NCBI RefSeq assembly: GCF_033807575.1 | Contig: NC_084725.1 | Span: forward strand, 2,391,001 to 2,455,000 | Source of the DNA: Cydia pomonella | Taxonomy: Eukaryota; Arthropoda; Insecta; Lepidoptera; Tortricidae | Length of the DNA: 64,000 bases | Direction: 5' to 3' | Notes under the pieces: generated by a model | The model's database searches: none | What the model saw: the letters and a program-made list of their open reading frames with translations, nothing else | Told to the model about the DNA's origin: nothing | Translations under genes and position numbers: made by a program | Part shown: positions 55,872-64,000 of the stretch, piece after piece | Layout of the letters: each line of letters begins with the position of its first letter | How positions within the stretch are numbered: position 1 is the first letter of the stretch

Positions 55872-56060
55872 TCAGAAAATCGCAGCCAAATAACACTAGA
55901 CCTTACTCATAGTGTTGTGTTCCTGCCGGTGAGAAAGGTTGCCAGAGCTCAACGAGGGGCGGGAGGGGGTTAGGGTCGGCAACGCGCATGTAACTCCTCT
56001 GGAGTTGCAGGCGTACATATGCGGGCCGTATGCTTGTTTGCCATCGACTTAGTATTACAA
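55872..56060 (+). repeat. Lepidopteran LINE-tail repeat, 5'-truncated
   Basis: TCAGAAAATCGCAGCCAAAT to GTATGCTTGTTTGCCATCGA and an A-run, plus orientation. It abuts the foldback element; the missing 5' part is not found on the other side. Confidence 0.75.
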
Positions 56061-58011
56061 AAAAAGTAACACTGAAAATCCATCAATAAGCGAGTCTGTT
56101 AGGCATACTGTAAAAAATGAACTTTTATTAAGATTTTCTAATCGCAGTATATAGCACTTCTCGGAACTCCGTAGCTGATTACGATCGCAACGAATGCCTG
56201 ACAATCGAGCACAGGTCCGTCCTCTAAGCGCGCTCCGCGCGGACTGAGAGCGGGGCGTCGCTGCTGCGTGATTTATAGTAATTTATACGTGTTTTAAAAA
56301 AATATAAATTTACGGCAATGTAGGTCCCATAGTTACGATTTTTTTTTTATAGGTTAACATAAAGTTACAGTTTGCTATAATATTATTTTTAAAGCAAAAT
56401 ATGCGTATAATTTGCGGAAATAAAATATAATAAAACCCTGTTTTCGCCAAAAAAATGAAGAAAACTCGGAAGGTATTTTATCAGTTTTTTCAAATGAATC
56501 TTCGATTGTTAATCATTCCAGCCCCTCGTACGAGATATGTTGAATCAAATTGTAGTCATTCATGTACCAAATGATTCTTGTTTATAGCAAAATTGAGAAC
56601 CGAAACGCCACATCTCACTGCAAAATTTGGAAAAGACTCCCAAAAAACCTCATTAAAAAAGAGGTTTAAAAGAGAAAATGAAAATTTGAACTGTTGGAGC
56701 CCCTAGTTTAGGAAACGATTATTTAAGTACGTTATCAGTTTTTGAATAAATACTAATAGTTACGTCGTAATCTTGAATGAAAAAGGAAGCATTTTACAAA
56801 ATACGCTCGTCTGTAGGAATAAGGACTCTTAAACTAAAGATAAAAAATTTGATCGCCGTCAATGGGCAAGGTGCCTAGAAGGCTGGCCGTATTTCCCCGC
56901 TGTATGGCGATACTTATACGCTGTGCGAAATAGTGGCCAGCCCTCTGGTCGCCCGAGGCCTATTAGGCGCGCCGACAAATCTTTAAAAAGCCGACGCGCA
57001 CTTGGCCCCCATGGCCCCCAGGTTTCAACGCCAAACGCCGCAAACATGTAGATGCTTCCTAGAGCTGAATATTGGTAATATTATACCTATGTCTAATATC
57101 TCATCTTACGACTTATCTCGGTCCCCATCCGCTTTGGAGTCCAAAGACCGCTTTCTTTTTCTCCTCCACTTTGCCCGGTCTGTTTTATATCATAACATAA
57201 TATTTGTAAGCAAATTTTCAACTAAACTACATTTATACTGATATTATGTGTTCCAATTTGGTCATAACAGTTCTAAACCAGCCACAAAAACCGTTAAAAA
57301 TCCCGGCAACGCTGCGAACCAGCGCGTACATTCCAAAATCAGCGTCAAATTGTGCAACCGTTTACTCGTAAACACGGCGTTGGCAGCTGCAGGAGCTTCA
57401 TTCAATATTTTTTTTACCGAACGCTGTAATTTCTTGGCTCCAACGCATCCGTATACATGCCAAACAATAAATTTATTAGAAGGAGTGGCTTAACGTCATG
57501 CCACGTCACTCCTACGTCACGCTTTTCAAAAATTCCAAATATGAATAAAACCGTTATATAAGCTCAAGGTGATTCGGAGCTTCTGTTGCGTCTATTTCTG
57601 GTTTCATAAATATATCTTGACAGCTCTCGTCGGCCATTTTGGTTGCGCAAAGATGATAGGGATGTGTGTCCTTGCTAATTTAGGAGTCCTTTCTCAAAGT
57701 TTAGTTTTATGAGGTAATGTGTGACGTGTGCTTGGCAGATTGCCGGGAGTGCCGTGGTGCGAGTGGTAAAAAGCGCGCGTGCTGGGTTATTATTAGACGT
57801 GTCCCCGCCACGCACCTTGAGGGACAGCGGACGCCCGGATTCTACGAGAATATCTGTAACAACTTCTATCACCCTTTCTTTAAAGTACTTAACTCGCCAA
57901 TCTACAGATAGATATCATATAGTATTTTGATTATTGTTTCCAATTAGAAATCAGGATCTTTGGTTAAAGTTGATCTACTTATTGGGGTCCACCCTATATT
58001 TGATTTAAAGC
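56061..58011. other. No gene recognised; GC-rich patches
   Basis: Patches at 56200-56260, 56870-57040 and 57720-57850 are GC-rich with short open frames on both strands but no splice-supported or family-recognisable coding sequence. They may be old repeats. Confidence 0.35.
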
Positions 58012-58210
58012 TTATACGTTAACGGCACCAATCATGGAACATTTATACCGCATAAATTTCTACCGCTTTACGCTTTAAAAGTTGAATATCCAATACGTCT
58101 TTTATGTTTTCTATGTATTTAATGAAAGCTACTGCAGTTGGTTTCAATATTATTAACCAATTAAAACTGTAGTTTTTTTGCTCCAGTCATGGAATGTATG
58201 GCGCCATTCA
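58012..58210 (+). repeat. Interspersed repeat, uninterrupted copy of the 22655 family
   Basis: AACGGCACCAATCATGGAAC, CTACCGCTTTACGCTTTAAA, AGTTGAATATCC, TTTTTTTGCTCCAGTCATGG. It shows one TTTA where the 22655 copy holds the MITE between two TTA copies. Confidence 0.8.
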
Positions 58211-58967
58211 TTTTCAAAATAACAAATATCAATGAAAAATTAAACTTAAGCAGCTCTTTGGCTCTTATTTATGATTAATAAAATGTTGCCAGCGATTAAA
58301 AACTGATGGTAAATACATACTTGTTTTACAGGATTTGTCTATACCATTCCATTACTGGTGCCTGTTCCATTATAGGGGTATTTATAATGGCCGGCATTTT
58401 CACTTATTTCAATGAACATATCAACAATTCAAATTATTCAGCACCTAACTAGATCCTAGCTTAATTCAATAAATTAAATTATAAAATGCTTAAGTATGTG
58501 TGTAAAATCTCTCTAATAAAATCGTGGAGAATCTGGTAGGTACAATAAATCTTATTGTACAGTACCGAGCAGTGCAACATTGTAAGTAATAGTTTGCGTT
58601 GCTATGTCGATATCCATTATTGCTCACTAGTATTTAATTGATTACCTAGATAAATGGAAACATTTAAGGCCAAAACACACCAGATGCATACAGAACGCAT
58701 TCAACAAGCCTTTCCGTAAACAAGCACGTGTAAACGCAAAATGTAATGCATGGAATTACATGTTAGCTGTCACAGCGCGCAACTGTCACGCAACACAAGC
58801 AATGTAACAGCTTCCGTAATAACTCAGCACATTACAACCTGCGTACGAGTATGCAAGTGCGTATTCACTGAAAAACTATAGTGCCCATAGTAAAATATAG
58901 ACTTACAAAGTTCCCAGAAACTCATTCAAACGGGCCATAAATCCAAAATATTAAAAACTACCTATGA
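58211..58967. other. No gene; minor repeat
   Basis: 58315-58380 matches 48408-48470 in reverse. The rest is AT-rich. Confidence 0.4.
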
Positions 58968-59165
58968 CAGTATTCCCAAACTATGGATCGCGATCCATTG
59001 GTGGGTCACGAGCGAATATTTAGCAGGCCCTGAAACTACCATTAAATTTGAGCGTGAACGATATTCTATGCCCCCCTCGTTTTAAAAAGACGGCCAAGGG
59101 GTGGGTCCCGAATTTGACAGTTATTGTCAGGTGGGTCGAAGCCCAGTCAACTTTGGGAAGCACTG
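58968..59165. mobile_element. Probable hAT-type MITE
   Basis: Ends CAGTATTCCCAAACT and the reverse complement of CAGTGCTTCCCAAAGTTG, the CAGTG..TTCCCAAA form of hAT termini. The 8-bp flanks ACCTATGA and ACCTAGTT agree at five of eight bases, a decayed TSD at best. Confidence 0.65.
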
Positions 59166-59173
59166 ACCTAGTT

Positions 59174-59236
59174 ATATACTAATGCCCAATAGTGATGTAC
59201 TAATGCCCAATATTGATATACTAATGCCCAATAGAT
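59174..59236 (+). repeat. 21-bp tandem repeat, about three copies
   Basis: TACTAATGCCCAATAGTGATG repeats with small changes. Confidence 0.85.
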
Positions 59237-59340
59237 GACACCCTACTGCCTCTTATGTAGACATTGAGTTAGAATATGAGAAATAGGTGAAGTTAAAGAT
59301 GACATTCTACTGACACAGTGACGAGGACGTCTACCTTAAA

Positions 59341-59556
59341 TATATAGATTTATAGATAGATAAATAAATAAATAAATGGGGACAATCTCACACTATTCGA
59401 CATAACTCCAAACTAAGAAAAGCTTGTACTACGAGCACTAGGTGACGATATACATACGTATATAGATTAATACATATAATAATAATAATAATATACTATA
59501 CCCGGGACTATCGGCTTCACATGCAGGTTCACTACCCACTAGGCCAGACCAGTCAT
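59341..59556 (-). mobile_element. SINE family A, internally deleted
   Basis: Minus strand: head GACTGGTCTGGCCTAGTGGG, B-box region GATAGTCCCGGGTATAG decayed, then the 3' part CTAGTGCTCGTAGTACAAGC, GTGAGATTGTCCCC and a TTTA tail. The central body is missing or replaced by an ATT/ATA run. This is a distinct 3'-end subfamily from 50536. Confidence 0.7.
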
Positions 59557-60537
59557 CAACAGAATACTATTTATTGACACACCTCAGTAAAGTATTTTTT
59601 TTCAGACCTCAAATACCTAAAACAACGAAGTTAAACCGCTCATTACCATATGAATATACGTAATAGGCTTATAGCATTAACTGTCACTATTTCTATTTTT
59701 GCTTTTCCATTACAAACAGTATATATTAGGTACTGTACGCAGACTAAAACCGCAGCTTAAACGCACCCTGCGCCCTTACAACATACATATTTATCTAACC
59801 GGCCATCGAAAACTAATCGTATATCTCCCGCGTTAAGCGCAGCAGATGCCCTAACCAAAATTGCCGGCCGAGCTATCAATATCCAGCTAATTGAATATTA
59901 TACAGTATGTGCCGAAAATCTGCCGTAATATGTGGTTTCCCTGCTGTTAGCGCAGGACAGCAGTGCAGTTGCAGAACTAAATTTAGTGTGCCTGTTTTAG
60001 CTTCGAGCTGGCGCAACGTCGCGTTAGAGGGAGATGGGTGATCTATTATCGGAAAAATTGTGGCGCGTAGACGTGAGGGCTTGGACGAAAACGTTGCGTC
60101 ACGTTTGCCGTTTTCTTTGGGTAGTTTTTTAATTGGGGAATATTTTGTTCTCATTGAGTTAGAACAAAATGTTCTTACTAAGACTAAGAAGATAGTATCA
60201 ATATCTATGATAATTAGTGTCAAATCGGGACGCGCTTTTATGTAAAACGCGTTGTATTGCGTTGCCGCTACGCGTGTTTGTTCTTAGTGACTGCTCTGAC
60301 GGAGTTATAATACTTATAATTCTATAAAACGTTTTGACTAACTACGAGATAAGAAGATAGTACCAATTTTTATCATGTTTTGGTTTAAAATCGAGGCGCA
60401 TTCTTGCTCTGGTCCCTATTTATAATATAATATTATTATACCTACCTATATAAGATGCTAACATATTAGCTACCTATATTTTAAGAGATGGTACATACAT
60501 TAAAACGATTACTTTTAAATAGAAATTTAAATTGCTG
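59557..60537. other. No gene recognised
   Basis: Overlapping open frames at 59876-60245 on both strands show no family features. Confidence 0.35.
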
Positions 60538-60830
60538 AGCGGTGGTGGCTGAGTGGATATGACGTCCGACTTTCAATCCGGAGGTCGCGGGTTCAAATCC
60601 TGGCTCGTACCAATGGGTTTTTCGGATCATTTGATATTTACCACTAGCTTTTCGGTGAAGGAAAACATCTGCATATATCTGCGAAGAAATTCAAAGGTGT
60701 ATGTAAAGTTCCGAATCCGCATTGGGCTAGCGTGGGGACTATAGCCCAAGCCCTCTCGTGCATGTGAGGAGACCGGTGTTCAGCAGTGGGACGTATATAG
60801 GCTGAATTATTATTATTATTTTATTATAAA
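60538..60830 (+). mobile_element. tRNA-headed SINE, family C
   Basis: Head GCGGTGGTGGCTGAGTGGAT, B box GGTTCAAATCC, body TTTTCGGTGAAGGAAAACAT, then GCGAAGAAATTCAAAGGTGT, GCATTGGGCTAGCGTGGGGA and the end GGGACGTATATAGGCTGAAT with a (TTA)n tail. The head and body are shared with family B up to the CATC point; the 3' half is different. Confidence 0.88.
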
Positions 60831-61269
60831 TTTTTAAAAATCTTGTCAAATTTTAGGGTTCCGTACCCAAAGGGTAAATATATTCCAGGAGGTGAGTATT
60901 GTCAGCTGTCTATTGGTAACTAATTTGTTAGCATCTTTATAATTCAAACGAACGACAAGAGACATCATGTTGTTGTTAAAGTTTCGCATGTTTTCTTTAG
61001 GTTATTTTTTAAATTTGAAGATCATTAGTACAAGATGTACTGCATAATTGTTCTCCATCGTATTTTCTCGGAGACGTTCGTATTTGTCATGGTACTTCAG
61101 TCAACCTCATTACTTTTTGTACTGAGACTGGCTAGAAATACGATGGATAATAATTATGCACTACATCTGTAACTCAATGACAATAAGTTTGTACTTATCT
61201 TATCTTCTAATTACCGGGGGCCCTTGCGGATACACTTCGACCCATAGGGATCTTTTGTGTAGTTGCCCC
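60831..61269. other. No gene; small repeat fragment
   Basis: TTTTAGGGTTCCGTACCCAA near 60852 is a fragment of a GGGTTCCG repeat; two partly complementary blocks (61030-61060 and 61130-61160, TACGATGG and ATAATTATGCA) suggest another hairpin. Confidence 0.4.
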
Positions 61270-61466
61270 CTAAGGAAAGACCCATTAGCTACTCAAGAGC
61301 CTTTTTGACCATTTCCATGTGTCGGATGATGGTGCTTATGGGTAGCCTTTTGAATTCCTTTGGTTCCAGATAGCCTGCTCCAAAGTCTTTCATTCTTTGT
61401 CTGGCGAGGGCGTGACATTCACACATTAGGTGTGTTACTGTCTCTTCCTCTTCACCACTTCACAAG
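61270..61466 (-). pseudogene. R1/I-type LINE ORF2 C-terminal relic
   Basis: Minus strand: GEEEETVTHLMCECHALARQ, RMKDFGAGYLEPKEFKRLPI and then STIIRHMEMVKKALE and a stop. The E-rich C..C-like element followed by HLxCECxALARQR is the usual end of R1/I-group LINE ORF2. The upstream Cys codons are lost to a frameshift. Confidence 0.7.
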
Positions 61467-61932
61467 TTTGTACTTACAATTAGTTTATTCCGAATTAAAC
61501 CTCTCGTGTTGAATAAACTCTCCTTTGGTTGGGCTTCATTTCAAAAATATTTGAAGAACTAAGATGTTTTCAATCTTACCGTAATTTTATTACTTAAATT
61601 TTACACTTTAAAATAAAAAAATTACTTTGTTAAAGTTATTTTCCTATTTTATACATATACCTATATCGTATTTTGTCACGCAGGTCCAGCACTTTAAAAA
61701 CATTAAATAATGTATATTAAAAGTAAGTTTTTCCGAAAATTATCATTGAAAATACGAAAATGAGAGAAAACGTCCGTGCCGTCGGCTACGGGGACAGCGG
61801 AGCGCACCACGTCACTTCAAGTTTACGTTAGAATACTCTTTGTTCTTGTATAGCATATAATATATGAATTTATCGAGAAAAAAAACATAAATTGTACACT
61901 GTAGTCTTGTTAAATTATAAGGGTGAAGCGAA
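61467..61932. other. No gene recognised
   Basis: AT-rich. Confidence 0.4.
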
Positions 61933-62190
61933 GCGCTGGTAGCCTAGCGGTAAGAGCGTGCGACTTGCAATCCGGAGGTCGCGGGTTTAAACCCTGGCTG
62001 GTACCAATGAGTTTTTCGGAATGTACGAAATATCATTTGATATTTAGCAGTCGCTTTTCGGTGAAGGAAAAAATTCGTGAGGAAACCGGACTAATTCCAA
62101 TAAGGCCTAGTTTACCCCGTGGGTTAGAAGGTCAAATGGCAGTCGCTTTCGTAAAAACTAGTGCCTATGCCAATTCTCGAGATTAGTTGC
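61933..62190 (+). mobile_element. tRNA-headed SINE, family B, 3'-truncated
   Basis: Head GCGCTGGTAGCCTAGCGG, B box GGTTTAAACCC, body GGTGAAGGAAAAAATTCG, then breaks off near GAGATTAGTTGCC just before the MITE at 62208. The open frame across it is not a gene. Confidence 0.82.
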
Positions 62191-62207
62191 CTCCAGGCAG
62201 GCTTAGG

Positions 62208-62623
62208 CTGAAGTTAAGCTTCAAATTCGAATAATAAGCTGCCAGTATGAATGTAACGGAATGTTGATAACATTCTATAACTCTCAACGATATATGAAAT
62301 TATTCCAATATCCACTATTTTACATTCACTTTATATACTCTGGCAAGATAAATATATGATTTATGATTTATAACTTTGTCACTAGAAAAAGGCGCGAAAT
62401 TCAAATTTTGTATGGGAGATCGATCCTATGCGTAAAATTTTCAAATTTGTAGAAGAATCTACTGAAGCTGGCTTGCCAAAGTATAACTGCCACGAAGAAT
62501 TAATGTTGTAAACAATATCACCGTTTAAATAAAAACATTTTCAAAAGAAGAATGTTGTCAACGTTACATTCATACTGGCAGCTTCTTATTCGAATTTCAA
62601 ACTCATTTGACGCTAAACTTCAG
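62208..62623. mobile_element. Long hairpin MITE, about 416 bp
   Basis: Arms of about 70 bp: CTGAAGTTAAGC ... AAGCTGCCAGTATGAATGTA on the left, paired with TACATTCATACTGGCAGCTT ... GCTAAACTTCAG on the right, with a 9- to 12-base indel between arms. AT-rich centre. No clear TSD. Confidence 0.75.
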
Positions 62624-63369
62624 AAAACTCTTATAACTATTACAAATGCATTTCTAATTTAAACCGTATTTGTATGTAAGTAGAGTGTTTTTTAGAAAAC
62701 CGGAATGTGTGAGATCAGCGGTACCTAACCCAACGTTTTCACTCGATTTATTTGTTGCCTCGCGACTGGCCGAAAATAAACGTGAAAACAAAATATACAT
62801 TATCTTTGAAGCTTTAGGAGCATTCTAGTGTTTCGTACAAATCGCATAGTCCTAAAAGTAATTGACTATAGTCTGTCAAGCCTGGGAAGATGGCGCCACT
62901 TTATGATATTTAACAAATTTAACACATATCAGTGAAAGAATAAGGAAGGAAGGAGGAATAAGGTAAATGGCGTTCTAAAAGTTTTAATAATATGTCGAAA
63001 GATGGTAGTAAATTTACGTGGCTATAATGTTTTTTTTTTGACAATACACCTCTATTTCAAATTCTTGATAGAAAGGGTTATACACTATCCTCTTGAAACT
63101 GTCCCTTAAGTCGTCGTTAGTAAAATAATCACAATGTTAGTTATTTATTCATTCCACACAGCCCATTATTGAGACGGACCTGATCTATTAGAATTTCACG
63201 CAAACTGGGAATTCTTGCGCACATCTGAATGGTAATGCACTTAGTGTTGCATCATTGCTGTCATAAATAGAATGCAGCAAAGGTTAGCGGTATTACCTAT
63301 TTCTACTTGCCTCTCTATCACTCTTCTATTAGTGCGATAAAGATAAAGATAGTTTATTTTCCAAGTAGG
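62624..63369. other. No gene recognised
   Basis: AT-rich; 63320-63345 repeats the CTATTAGTGCGATA motif of the 107-bp minisatellite. Confidence 0.4.
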
Positions 63370-63545
63370 CATATCAATCAATCAATCAATCAATCAAATA
63401 TTTATTGATAAAATATAAGTATTTTACATGTCAACACTTTACAGCTAATAGGATTACACATATTATTATTTATCTAATTAAAACATTACTTATCTAGGGT
63501 ACATCATTATCTTGAGCTAATCAAAAATTTTAATTTATTTTAATT
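63370..63545 (-). repeat. LINE 3' end with (TTGA)n tail
   Basis: On the minus strand the sequence ends TTATCAATAAATATTTGA and (TTGA)5-6, a lepidopteran LINE terminus. The 5' limit is uncertain. Confidence 0.55.
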
Positions 63546-64000
63546 CAAATTATACCGACTATTTTTTATTCTTGCATTTAAATCACAATGCGCTTATGAA
63601 CATCAAATAAAGCTACACGGGATCTAACCCTACACCTCTGACCCGAGAAGATTTAAATCCCTCCTCAATTGTAGGAGGGTATCCCAATATGGGACCGGCA
63701 AGAAACCCGGAAGATAGAGAGGCGGGTAACAAAATTTCAATTTTCGGTTTAAGCGATAGACCTAGGTACTTATATCAAAGTGTTGATTAACGAAGCGAGC
63801 TTAAATTGCGAGCTAAGGGACTCCGTTTCAGTCTCATACCCGTCTGACCGGCTATTCTCTTCTCTAAAAGTCGCATTTCTCAACAGAATCTTGTGGAAAT
63901 TTGTAAGCAGGATCGATAATTACATAGATTTTTTTATCAATTCAGAGAGTTACCAACGAGAAGATTCTTCGTCAAGCAGGCCAGAAACGCAAGCTTTTGC
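63546..64000. other. No gene recognised
   Basis: No coding or RNA feature I can support. Confidence 0.4.

Overview
The window is nuclear DNA from an insect, almost certainly a moth or butterfly. It is AT-rich, has spliced genes with GT/AG introns, and is crowded with tRNA-headed SINEs, palindromic MITEs, LINE 3' ends with short microsatellite tails, and interspersed repeats that I recognise as typical of Lepidoptera. Nothing in it is bacterial: there are no operons, CRISPR arrays or rRNA. Repeat class names are my own recognition from sequence and have not been checked against a database.

The one host gene I can name is nuclear factor I (NfI, the CTF/NF-I transcription factor), on the minus strand. 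Three consecutive exons at 9835-9680, 8900-8709 and 7974-7791 encode nearly the whole conserved DNA-binding domain, with consensus splice sites and matching phases. Two further exons, 1799-1641 and 701-600, have good splice sites, coding-like composition and the same phase, and probably encode part of the C-terminal activation region. The first exon(s) and the 3' end lie outside the window or were not recognised. Two of the exons carry decayed tandem copies of themselves just downstream.

From about 10 kb onward the window is intronic or intergenic repeat-rich DNA. The main items are: a 5'-truncated Jockey-type LINE with an intact reverse transcriptase ORF (24424-26203) and a 14-bp target-site duplication; a second, long minus-strand LINE reverse transcriptase of the CR1/L2-like group (41367-43538); several LINE C-terminal relics; three tRNA-headed SINE families; at least ten MITE or hairpin families, several with readable TSDs; a 204-bp pure hexanucleotide array; a 17-bp minisatellite; and a 107-bp minisatellite.

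The most unusual object is at 52463-55855, about 3.4 kb. Two arrays of a 120-bp repeat (about 12 and 15.7 units) stand in inverted orientation and are capped by a 38-bp terminal inverted repeat. It has the form of a foldback element built from satellite DNA. Nested insertions (a MITE in a SINE, a LINE in a MITE, a LINE in a palindromic repeat) and paralogous empty sites inside the window allow several insertion events to be reconstructed directly.
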